Source: Anaerolineales bacterium (GTDB taxonomy: Bacteria > Chloroflexota > Anaerolineae > Anaerolineales > Villigracilaceae). Taken from it: a stretch of DNA of 64,000 bases. The stretch is taken from assembly GCA_030583885.1 (NCBI GenBank), contig CP129480.1, forward strand, positions 3,784,714 to 3,848,713, in the 5' to 3' direction. The position numbers and the translations under genes are program-made. The notes under the pieces are model-generated. The model searched no databases. It saw only the letters and a list, made by a program, of their open reading frames with translations, and was not told where the DNA came from. Below, piece by piece: positions 22,680 to 30,017 of the stretch; the stretch's first letter is position 1, and every line of letters starts with the position of its first letter.

Positions 22680-24581
22680 TTAGGCGAACAGAGCATAGAC
22701 GTGATGGTCTGTTGAACCAAAATAAACAATATCGTCAAACACCACCGGGGAACCGGTGATTGCACTTTGTGTTTCGAACTTCCAGCGCAGACGGCCCGTG
22801 CGATATTCCAGACAATACATAGTGCCATCCACAGAGCCGCAATACACTGAATCCTTGTAAACGGCCGGCGAACTGCTTACCTGGTTCTCGGTGCGGAAAC
22901 GCCAGACTTCCTTGGAGGTCCGTATATTCACGCAATAAAGAAACCCATCCGCCGCGCCGACAAATATGAAATCATCCGCAATCGCCGGGGACGAAACGGA
23001 ACCTTTTCCAAGGCGGTACTTCCAGATTGCCCAGCCGTTCATTAAATCCAATGAATATAGGGTGCTATCCAGGGAAGTAAAATAAATTGCCTGCCCCTTA
23101 TCGATCGGGGAGGACGTGACGGAACGCTTGGCTTGAAAACGCCATTTCAGTTCACCGCGGAAATCGAGGGCGTAAAAGGAACCGGCTTCCGTGCCAAAAT
23201 AAACCATTTCATTTGAAACCAACGGTGTGGAATGGATCGGTGCATCCGTGGAAAACTTCCAGACTGCGCGCCCCGTATTGACGTTTACTGCATGAAGGTC
23301 CTGGTCGTCCGAACCAAAAAAAATGTGTCCCTCTGCAATTCGCGGTGAGGAATAGATTTTCCCTTCCGTGAAGTACGTCCACACCACTTTGCCGGTGCGT
23401 GCGCTGACCACATGCAAACGCTGGTCTTCAGAACAGAAAAATACATTATTATCATAAACCAGCGGGCGGGAAACGATTCCTCCCTCCGCCGGGTACTTCC
23501 ATTGGAATTGCCCGTCCGCCGCATTCAAGGTATACAGGTTATTGTCGTAACAGCCGATATATAAAACGCCCTGATTCAAAAATGGCGTGCCGCGGATTTC
23601 GTCCTCACATTTAAATGACCAGAGTGGTTTAATCCCGCCAGTGCCAGCCGGCAGGGCGGAGGTGATCTTGGAAAGCGCACCCGTCTTGCGCGCCACACCC
23701 ATCAGCGCATCCTTCATCGCGTCAGCGCTGGGGAAACGGTCTGCCGGGTTGTATTCTAGGGCCGTGTTGATTACCGCTTCAAATTCAGTGGAAACATTGG
23801 AATTAATCCTCCGCACAGGACGTTCTGCAAAGGAAAAGGGCGGCTCAAGGCGCGGATCGCGGCGCGTAATGGTGTGATGCAATGTTGCGCCCATCGAATA
23901 AATATCCGCGATCGGCGTGGCTTCCCCGCGATACTGCTCGGGTGGGGAATATCCCTCAGTACCGATCATCGTCCCCTTCTGTCCGGTTTGGAATCTCTTG
24001 GCAATGCCAAAATCCACAAGCACCACATCCCCGTTATGGTTGATCATCACATTGGAAGGCTTCATATCGCGGAAGATAATCGGGTCGGGTTTATGCCCAT
24101 GCAGATAAGCCAGCACATCACAAAGCTGGATCGCCCAACTGATCACCTGGTCTTCCGGCAAAAAACCAGTCGAATCACTGATTACAGTTTCAAGGTCCTT
24201 GCCATGGATAAATTCCAGAACAAGGTACGAATGATCGTTATGGGTAAAATAATCATAAATCCGCGGGATGGACGGATGGTTGAGCGTGGCAAGCATGTTC
24301 GCCTCGCGCTCAAAATTTTCAACGATCGTCTGGCGCACAAGCGGGTCGGGCGCCAGGTTGATCATTTCCTTGACAGCCACCAGTTTCACCACATTGGGAA
24401 AGTGCAGATCGCGGGCGCGATAAACCGACCCCATGCCGCCCACGCCGATCACATCCTGAATATTGTAACGGTTAACGAGCGTCACTCCCGCCTGCAACTG
24501 CTGGCGGGAAGATTGATCTCCAGGCCCTGAAAAGGAAGATGTGATGTTTTTTGTTTCCAGAAGGGGGCTCCTCTTCTCCAC
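22680..24581 (-). CDS. Ser/Thr protein kinase with C-terminal PQQ-type beta-propeller
   Basis: A 633-residue protein. The kinase domain (about 38-300) has glycine loop IGVGGMGSVYRARD, catalytic loop FRDMKPSNVMIN in which HRD is changed to FRD, and VDFGIAK followed by GTEGYSPPEQY. A propeller of about seven repeats (about 315-633) follows, for example LYTLNAADGQFQWKYPAEGG. No membrane helix is visible between them, so the propeller is probably cytoplasmic and may present substrates or ligands. The start is GTG at 24581, about 8 nt from the predicted transcription start; no Shine-Dalgarno is seen. It is the first gene of the cluster reaching to 18638. Confidence 0.92.
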   Translation of the reverse strand: MEKRSPLLETKNITSSFSGPGDQSSRQQLQAGVTLVNRYNIQDVIGVGGMGSVYRARDLHFPNVVKLVAVKEMINLAPDPLVRQTIVENFEREANMLATLNHPSIPRIYDYFTHNDHSYLVLEFIHGKDLETVISDSTGFLPEDQVISWAIQLCDVLAYLHGHKPDPIIFRDMKPSNVMINHNGDVVLVDFGIAKRFQTGQKGTMIGTEGYSPPEQYRGEATPIADIYSMGATLHHTITRRDPRLEPPFSFAERPVRRINSNVSTEFEAVINTALEYNPADRFPSADAMKDALMGVARKTGALSKITSALPAGTGGIKPLWSFKCEDEIRGTPFLNQGVLYIGCYDNNLYTLNAADGQFQWKYPAEGGIVSRPLVYDNNVFFCSEDQRLHVVSARTGKVVWTYFTEGKIYSSPRIAEGHIFFGSDDQDLHAVNVNTGRAVWKFSTDAPIHSTPLVSNEMVYFGTEAGSFYALDFRGELKWRFQAKRSVTSSPIDKGQAIYFTSLDSTLYSLDLMNGWAIWKYRLGKGSVSSPAIADDFIFVGAADGFLYCVNIRTSKEVWRFRTENQVSSSPAVYKDSVYCGSVDGTMYCLEYRTGRLRWKFETQSAITGSPVVFDDIVYFGSTDHHVYALFA

Positions 24582-24595
24582 AAACGGATTAATGA

Positions 24596-24624
24596 ATTAT
24601 AGTGTGCAGTTGCAGGAATTGCAA
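24596..24624 (-). promoter_or_regulatory. Promoter of the kinase-phosphatase-FHA cluster
   Basis: Minus-strand TTGCAA (24619-24624), a 17-nt spacer and TATAAT (24596-24601). Initiation is expected near 24589, only about 8 nt before the GTG start. A divergent, weaker TTGCGG-17-CACAAT (24658-24686) faces the phosphoesterase gene. Confidence 0.75.
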
Positions 24625-24694
24625 CTGCCCGGCGTTGCAATTTTGTTGAGGGACGGCTTGCGGGGAACCGATTTCTACGGCACAATACATTATT

Positions 24695-25315
24695 GTGAGG
24701 ATTCTAGCAGTAAGCGACCAGGTTGTGGAGCGCATCTACACCCTCGTCCCCAGCGGACATTTTCAGGGTGTAGAACTCATCCTCGGCTGCGGCGACCTGC
24801 CGTACACCTACCTGGAATATATCGTCACCATGTTGAATGTGCCCATGTATTACATACCGGGCAACCATGACCCGCAATTCGACCTGATGGATAAACGCTC
24901 AAGAGCCGAGGGCGGCTCCAACCTGGACTTGAAAACCGCCCGCCACAATAATATCCTGATCGGCGGGTTTGGCGGATGCATCCGCTACCGTCCCGATGGT
25001 GTCAACCAATACACACAATCGGAAGCCTACCGGCGGGCTTTTCGACTGCTCCCGCAGCTGCTGATAAACCGCATTAAACACGGCCGCGCCATGGACATCC
25101 TGATCAGCCACTCACCGCCCTTCCACATCCACGATGACTCGGACCTCGCACATCAGGGATTGAAAGCCCTAAACTGGCTCAACCGCATTGCAAAACCGCG
25201 TTATCATCTTCACGGACACACACACTTTTACAGGAACAACCTTGAAGATCAGGAAACCCTGTTTAATCAGACCAGAATTATCAACGTATATCCTTACAAA
25301 ATATTGGAAATCTAA
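24695..25315 (+). CDS. Calcineurin-like metallophosphoesterase
   Basis: A 206-residue two-metal phosphoesterase. Motif I is AVSDQV, in which the usual D-x-H is D-x-V. GCGDLP supplies the bridging Asp, and PGNHD, SHSPP and HGHTH complete the set. It hydrolyses phosphomonoesters or diesters; the substrate is unknown. The start is GTG at 24695, giving MRILAVSDQV. No Shine-Dalgarno is seen and a weak promoter ends about 8 nt upstream, so the mRNA may be leaderless. It is transcribed divergently from the kinase cluster. Confidence 0.85.
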   Translation: MRILAVSDQVVERIYTLVPSGHFQGVELILGCGDLPYTYLEYIVTMLNVPMYYIPGNHDPQFDLMDKRSRAEGGSNLDLKTARHNNILIGGFGGCIRYRPDGVNQYTQSEAYRRAFRLLPQLLINRIKHGRAMDILISHSPPFHIHDDSDLAHQGLKALNWLNRIAKPRYHLHGHTHFYRNNLEDQETLFNQTRIINVYPYKILEI

Positions 25316-25324
25316 AAACCATAT

Positions 25325-25392
25325 GGAGTCAGGGAGTTAAGTGCCACGAAGTGGTATGCTCCCGTGGTTTCGGCGGCAAGCCGCCTGTCTCC
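25325..25392. repeat. Imperfect inverted-repeat element
   Basis: Outer arms GGAGTCAGG (25325-25333) and CCTGTCTCC (25384-25392) match at 8 of 9 positions. Inside are two small hairpins, CCAC-GAA-GTGG and GGCGGCAAGCCGCC. It fills the gap between the phosphoesterase and the next gene. It does not look like a terminator, as there is no U-run. Confidence 0.5.
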
Positions 25393-25400
25393 AAAAGTGA

Positions 25401-26264
25401 GTGAAGAAGATGTCAAACCCATTGAACGAACGCACGCGCGCCGACTTTAGCAAGGCACGCTTCAAATCCTTCATCAACCAGGTCTTCTCCGTGATTGCGG
25501 GAAACAAACACACCACCACCCTGCTCTCCTACGACGAGATCAAGGAAAAGCTGCACATCGGCGGTCCCATTTATCGGGGCGTAAAAACCATTCGCGTGGA
25601 CCAGATCGCAGGGAGTCTGAACCGTTATCACGAATTCGACCGCGCCTTCCTTCCAAAGGAAGATCAACTCGCCAGCCGCTGGCAAAAAGTGGATCGCGCC
25701 TTTTACGAAGATATCCACCTGCCGCCCGTTGTCCTGTACAAAGTGGGCGAGGTCTATTTTGTCGTGGATGGTCATCACCGCGTATCCGTCGCGCGCGAGA
25801 AGGGACAACTGTACATCGAAGCCGAAGTGCGCGAATGCGCCACCCGCGTGAACATCACGCCCAACATCAAACCCGAAGACCTTGAGGTGCTTCACACAAA
25901 GGTGCACTTCCTTGAGCGCTCCTCCCTGGATAAGATCCGCCCGCATGCGAATATAAAGCTCACCATCCCCGATGGTTTTGAACGCATGCTTGAACACATT
26001 GCCGTTCACGGCTACTTTATGGGGCTTGACCTCCAGCGTGACGTCTCGGATGAGGAAGCTGTCGCACATTGGTACGATACGGTGTACCTGCCGATCATTG
26101 AGATCATCCGCAAGAGCGGTATCTTAAAGGAATTTCCCGGCAAAACGGAGGGCGATCTGTATCTTTGGACCCTGGACCATCAGCATTATTTATACAAGGA
26201 ACAGGGGCAACCCCTGCAGCCGCCGGAGACAGCCGCAAAAACGTTCATCGAAGAAAACGAGTAA
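25401..26264 (+). CDS. ParB/sulfiredoxin-fold protein of unknown function
   Basis: A 287-residue protein. Residues about 45-150 look like the ParB/Srx fold: a GVKTIRVDQIAGS strand region and a VVDGHHRVSVAREKG signature near 120, comparable to the nucleotide-binding box of ParB-like enzymes. The C-terminal 120 residues are helical, ending in an LYLWTLDHQHYLYKEQG segment. No HTH is present, so it is not a ParB partition protein. Such domains act as nucleases, CTPases or kinases; none can be assigned. The start is GTG at 25401 or ATG at 25410. It is 2 nt upstream of the DapA-family gene. Confidence 0.7.
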   Translation: MKKMSNPLNERTRADFSKARFKSFINQVFSVIAGNKHTTTLLSYDEIKEKLHIGGPIYRGVKTIRVDQIAGSLNRYHEFDRAFLPKEDQLASRWQKVDRAFYEDIHLPPVVLYKVGEVYFVVDGHHRVSVAREKGQLYIEAEVRECATRVNITPNIKPEDLEVLHTKVHFLERSSLDKIRPHANIKLTIPDGFERMLEHIAVHGYFMGLDLQRDVSDEEAVAHWYDTVYLPIIEIIRKSGILKEFPGKTEGDLYLWTLDHQHYLYKEQGQPLQPPETAAKTFIEENE

Positions 26265-26266
26265 CC

Positions 26267-27178
26267 ATGACTGACCTTCATCCACTGGCAGGAGTCTACG
26301 CCGCAGCCGTAACTCCACTAAAAACAGACGCCTCTTCCTTCGACCTTGAGTCGGTTCTCGCCTTTTTGCATTTCCTCGCTGGTAGAGGCTGCCACGGTGC
26401 CTTGCTCTTCGGCACAACTGGCGAGGGACCGTCCTTCTCGCCCAAGGAACGTGAGATATTCCTGCGCTCCGTGCGCGTTGTGCGCCAGCAAATTCGCGGA
26501 TTCAAACTACTGGCAGGCACAGGCACACCCAGCCTGACCGAAACCATCGAATTGACCAAACTCGCCTACCAACTCGGCTACGATGGGACGGTCGTCCTGC
26601 CGCCATATTACTTCCGCAAAGTGACAGATGACGGCTTGTTCCAATGGTTCAGCGAATTGATCGAGAAAGCCGTGCCAGAAGGAAAATATCTGCTCGGCTA
26701 TCATATCCCGCCCATGACAGGCATCGGCTTTTCGCTGGAACTGCTTGAACGATTGAAGGAAAAATTCCCGAATCAATTCGCAGGCATCAAGGATTCATCA
26801 CATGATGAATCCTATGCAACCGCAGTTGGTCAACATTTTGGCAAAGACCTGCTCGTCCTGAACGGCACGGACGCTTATTTGCATCATGCGCTGAAGAACA
26901 ACGCACAAGGCGCGATCACCGCACCCGCAAATCTGATCTCGGATAACCTGCGCAAGGTTTGGGATCTGTTTCAGGAAGGAGAAGACCCGTCCGAAGCGCA
27001 GGCGAAGGTCAGCGAACAGCGGCATTTTCTTGAAAGTTACGCCCCCATCGCCCCTATCTTGAAGGGACTGCTTCATAAGATACACGGACTTCCGCGCTGG
27101 TCGGTGCGCGCGCCGCTGGAAGATGCGGACGAGAAAACGCTGGTAGATGCGGCGGAGAAGTTTTCAAAAATCTCGTAA
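26267..27178 (+). CDS. DapA-family (dihydrodipicolinate synthase-like) lyase
   Basis: A 303-residue TIM-barrel aldolase, started at ATG 26267, 2 nt after the previous stop. It shows the family's TTGEGPSFSPKER loop, a tyrosine in VLPPYYF and the Schiff-base lysine in FAGIKDSSHD. The family includes 4-hydroxy-tetrahydrodipicolinate synthase, N-acetylneuraminate lyase and sugar-acid aldolases. With no lysine-pathway genes beside it, the exact reaction is not determined. A strong terminator follows. Confidence 0.85.
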   Translation: MTDLHPLAGVYAAAVTPLKTDASSFDLESVLAFLHFLAGRGCHGALLFGTTGEGPSFSPKEREIFLRSVRVVRQQIRGFKLLAGTGTPSLTETIELTKLAYQLGYDGTVVLPPYYFRKVTDDGLFQWFSELIEKAVPEGKYLLGYHIPPMTGIGFSLELLERLKEKFPNQFAGIKDSSHDESYATAVGQHFGKDLLVLNGTDAYLHHALKNNAQGAITAPANLISDNLRKVWDLFQEGEDPSEAQAKVSEQRHFLESYAPIAPILKGLLHKIHGLPRWSVRAPLEDADEKTLVDAAEKFSKIS

Positions 27179-27182
27179 TTCA

Positions 27183-27218
27183 GTAGGGACACAGCGACGC
27201 TGTGTCCCTACTTTTTTT
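27183..27218 (+). terminator. Terminator built from a GTAGGG...CCCTAC palindromic repeat
   Basis: A perfect 13-bp stem GTAGGGACACAGC/GCTGTGTCCCTAC with loop GAC, then seven T. The same sequence type recurs at 32763-32788, so a mobile palindromic repeat seems to have become the terminator of the DapA-family gene. Confidence 0.85.
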
Positions 27219-27237
27219 CATCAGGTAAAATTCATCC

Positions 27238-28077
27238 ATGAGAATCTGGCGCTTACTTCACACTCCCCCATCCACGGGCGCATGGAATATGGCGGTGGAT
27301 GAAGCCATACTCGAGCATATCCATCGCGGAGAATCGAAACCGACTTTGAGATTGTATGCCTGGCAGCCGCCGTGCCTCTCACTTGGCTACGCGCAGCCGT
27401 TTAGGGATGTAGATGTGGAGCGGCTCAAATCCCGGGGCTGGGACGTGGTGCGCCGCGTGACGGGGGGACGGGCGATCCTGCACACGGACGAATTGACCTA
27501 CTCGGTGACAGGCTCCGCGGATGAACCCGTGCTGGCAGGCGGTGTACTGGAATCATATAACCGTTTGTCGCAAGCGCTGCTGTTCGCGGTGCGCGAGTTG
27601 GGATTGCAGGTTGAGGTAAAAGAGCAAGTCGCTCAAGCCGCCGTCCTCGGCGGCGGGGACGCCGCCGGGAGCAAGGTAAACCCCGTTTGCTTTGAAGTGC
27701 CTTCGACTTACGAGATCACCGTCAATGGAAAGAAACTCATCGGCTCGGCGCAGGCGCGCAAGAAGGAAGGAGTGCTTCAACACGGCTCACTCCCGTTGAG
27801 GGGCGACCTGACCCGCATTTGCGACGCGCTGGTTTTTGATAGCGAATCCGCGCGGGAGGATGCAAAGGAAAGACTGCTTGCGCGGGCGACGACGGTTGAG
27901 TCGGTTTTGGGTGTAGAAAAAGATTGGGAAACAGCAGCCCAGGCTTTCGTCCGCGGGTTTGAGGCGGAATTGGGAATCCAGTTCGGGCGCGGGGAAATGT
28001 CCCAATCCGAAATCCAAAGAGCGGAAGAATTGGTCAAAGAAAAATACGCGCACGCATCATGGACGGAGCGGTTATGA
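27238..28077 (+). CDS. lipM: Octanoyltransferase LipM / lipoate-protein ligase A family
   Basis: A 279-residue enzyme of the BPL/LplA/LipB fold. The conserved core reads RRVTGGRAILHTDELTYSV, the LipM-type PVCFEVPSTYEI carries the likely catalytic cysteine, and GKKLIGSAQARKKEGVLQHG carries the lysine. This pattern favours LipM, which moves octanoyl from acyl carrier protein to a lipoyl domain, over an ATP-dependent ligase. Just before the cysteine box the DNA has a GCCGCCG/CGGCGGC inverted repeat coding AAVLGGGDAAG. It may serve 2-oxoacid dehydrogenase complexes, whose E3 (lpdA) lies at 41-42 kb. Confidence 0.82.
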   Translation: MRIWRLLHTPPSTGAWNMAVDEAILEHIHRGESKPTLRLYAWQPPCLSLGYAQPFRDVDVERLKSRGWDVVRRVTGGRAILHTDELTYSVTGSADEPVLAGGVLESYNRLSQALLFAVRELGLQVEVKEQVAQAAVLGGGDAAGSKVNPVCFEVPSTYEITVNGKKLIGSAQARKKEGVLQHGSLPLRGDLTRICDALVFDSESAREDAKERLLARATTVESVLGVEKDWETAAQAFVRGFEAELGIQFGRGEMSQSEIQRAEELVKEKYAHASWTERL

Positions 28078-29126
28078 AAAAAGTTTTGGTGTACGGCTCG
28101 TATGGGTACACGGGGGAGTTGATCGTGGAGCAGGCGGTGAAGCAGGGACTTGGGCTGCTGCTGGCGGGGCGCGATGAAAGTAAAGTGCGGGCGCAAGCCG
28201 AGCGATATGGATTGGAATACCGCGCGTTTTCATTGGATGACACCGCCGCGTTAGACGCGGCGCTGCAGGAAACGGACGCGGTCTTGCATTGCGCGGGTCC
28301 GTTCGTGTTGACGTTTCGTCAGGTGGCGGAGGCGTGCATTCGAAACAAAAAACATTACGTGGATATCAGCGGCGAGATTGAAGGCTTTGAAGCGCTGGCG
28401 CAGATGGATTCGGACGCGAAACGCGCGGGCGTGATGCTGCTGCCGGGCGGCGGCTTCGATGTGGTGCCGTCCGATTGTTTGAGCGCGCATGTTGCGGGGA
28501 AACTTCCGAACGCGACGCATTTGAATTTGTACATCAAAAGCATCGGGAGCGGAGTCTCGCGTGGGACGGCGCGCTCTGGCATCGAGAACATGCACAGGCA
28601 GGGACGCATTCGCCGTGATGGAAGAATCCAGACAGTTCCAGGCGCATGGCACGTGAAGCGCGTGGACTTCGGACGCGGCGCAAGTCGTGTAGTTTCCATT
28701 GGCTGGGGCGACGTCAGCACGGCATATCACAGCACGGGCATCCCAAACATTACAGCGTACATGGGTTTCCCCAACGCGATGATAGACGGGTTGTATCTCA
28801 CGCGAGTCATCGGTCCGTTGTTGTACACGCGCCGAATGAAGAATTTTCTCAAATGGCTGATCGGCGTGTTGAATCCCACAGGACCGTCGAAATATAAAAA
28901 CGAAAACGGATTTGCCCTGCTCATCGCCGAAGTATCGGATGGGAAGCAGACCGTCCGCGCCAAGCTACGGACGCCCGAAGCGTATTATCTGACGGCGCTG
29001 ACGTCGGTCGAGATCATGAAGCGGATTCTTGCATCGGACTATAAGGCGGGATTCCAAACCCCAAGCACAGCCTACGGCGCAGATTTTATTCTGGGATTCG
29101 ATGGAGTCCAGCGTGAGGATTTTTAA
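28074..29126 (+). CDS. Saccharopine dehydrogenase-like oxidoreductase
   Basis: A 350-residue protein from ATG 28074, sharing ATGA with the lipM stop. A Rossmann NAD(P) motif is at the N-terminus (VLVYGSYGYTGELI), then LLLAGRDESKV and a conserved substrate-domain segment LLPGGGFDVVPSDCLSAHVA. This is the architecture of saccharopine dehydrogenase-like proteins, which include trans-acting enoyl reductases of lipid synthesis. The substrate is unknown. It converges on trpA, whose stop lies 3 nt away on the other strand. Confidence 0.82.
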   Translation: MKKVLVYGSYGYTGELIVEQAVKQGLGLLLAGRDESKVRAQAERYGLEYRAFSLDDTAALDAALQETDAVLHCAGPFVLTFRQVAEACIRNKKHYVDISGEIEGFEALAQMDSDAKRAGVMLLPGGGFDVVPSDCLSAHVAGKLPNATHLNLYIKSIGSGVSRGTARSGIENMHRQGRIRRDGRIQTVPGAWHVKRVDFGRGASRVVSIGWGDVSTAYHSTGIPNITAYMGFPNAMIDGLYLTRVIGPLLYTRRMKNFLKWLIGVLNPTGPSKYKNENGFALLIAEVSDGKQTVRAKLRTPEAYYLTALTSVEIMKRILASDYKAGFQTPSTAYGADFILGFDGVQREDF

Positions 29127-29129
29127 CCG

Positions 29130-29909
29130 TCACTGCAACGCGCCTCGAAACTCCGCTGCAAACTGTTTCGCTGTTTCTATCGGCTTTTCACTCCCCCCAA
29201 TCGTTTTCACACACGCCGAACCGACAATGACTCCATCCGCCAATTTACCGACTTGCCTGGCTTGTTCGGGCGTGCCGATTCCAAATCCCACACACACAGG
29301 CACAGATGTGTGTTCCCGTACGCGAGAAATTAACTCACCCAAACCTTCTGAAATGGATTTGCGTTCCCCGGTCACACCTGTCACTGAAACAAGATAGATA
29401 AATCCCTTGGCGTTGCGGGCGATCATTTCCATGCGGTCGGGAGGCGTGGTGGGCGCGAGCATTTGAATTAACGGTAATTGTAGGGGCGACGCATGCGTCG
29501 CCCCTACGAATTCATCCGACTCTTCCATCGGCAGATCAGGGATGATGAATCCGTCCGCACCGGCCTCTTCCGCATCACGGACGAATTTCTCCAAGCCATA
29601 CGCCAGCATGGGGTTGTAGTAACCCATCAGGATCAACGGGATGTCCACGCCGCGCTTGCGCAATTCCTTCACGGCTTCGAGCGACTTCTTGACCGTGATT
29701 CCCTGCTCCAAGGCAATTTGTGTCGCGTGCTGAATCACAGGTCCATCCGCGAGCGGATCGGAGAAGGACAGTCCCACTTCGATCAAGTCCGCACCGCTGT
29801 TTGCTAAGGCTTCGATCACGTCAATGGACGTGTCCAAGTCAGGGTAGCCCAACGGGAAGTAGGGCATGAAGATTGGTTTGTTCTTGAAAGCGTTTTCGAT
29901 TCGGTTCAT
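29130..29909 (-). CDS. trpA: Tryptophan synthase alpha chain
   Basis: A 259-residue TIM-barrel subunit that splits indole-glycerol phosphate to indole. Catalytic Glu lies in LIEVGLSFSDPLADGP and catalytic Asp in GFIIPDLPMEESDE. Phosphate loops VSVTGVTGER and GFGIGTPEQ are present. Directly after the PDLPMEESDEF box, a perfect 28-bp palindrome (29480-29507) encodes VGATHASPL in place of the usual helix sequence. The open frame continues on both sides, so the protein should still be made. It is the last gene of the trp operon. Confidence 0.93.
   Translation of the reverse strand: MNRIENAFKNKPIFMPYFPLGYPDLDTSIDVIEALANSGADLIEVGLSFSDPLADGPVIQHATQIALEQGITVKKSLEAVKELRKRGVDIPLILMGYYNPMLAYGLEKFVRDAEEAGADGFIIPDLPMEESDEFVGATHASPLQLPLIQMLAPTTPPDRMEMIARNAKGFIYLVSVTGVTGERKSISEGLGELISRVREHTSVPVCVGFGIGTPEQARQVGKLADGVIVGSACVKTIGGSEKPIETAKQFAAEFRGALQ
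29480..29507. repeat. 28-bp perfect palindrome inside trpA
   Basis: Half-site GTAGGGGCGACGCA followed immediately by its reverse complement, with no loop. It is translated in trpA as VGATHASPL. The ends GTAGGG...CCCTAC match the elements at 27183 and 32763 and a partial copy at 37451-37473, indicating one repeat family. Confidence 0.9.
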
Positions 29910-29928
29910 GATACCTCTGAAAAGAACT

Positions 29929-30017
29929 TAACCACGAAGGGCACAAAGCACACAAAGGGGAAAGGCAATGAGCCTTAAGGCTTTATACCTTCGTGACCTT
30001 AGTGTCCTTTGTGGTTA
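29929..30017. repeat. Inverted-repeat element between trpB and trpA
   Basis: Arms TAACCAC (29929-29935) and GTGGTTA (30011-30017), with further partial symmetry (CGAAGGGCACAAAG versus CTTAGTGTCCTTTG), surround a perfect AGCCTTAAGGCT palindrome at 29971-29982. The trpB stop codon is the outermost base triplet of the element. The ACCACGAAGG/CCTTTGTGGT type resembles a widespread intergenic repeat. Confidence 0.65.

Noticed and set aside
29480-29507. Palindromes as a CRISPR array
   Set aside because: The copies are kilobases apart, differ in core sequence and have no regular spacers or cas genes.
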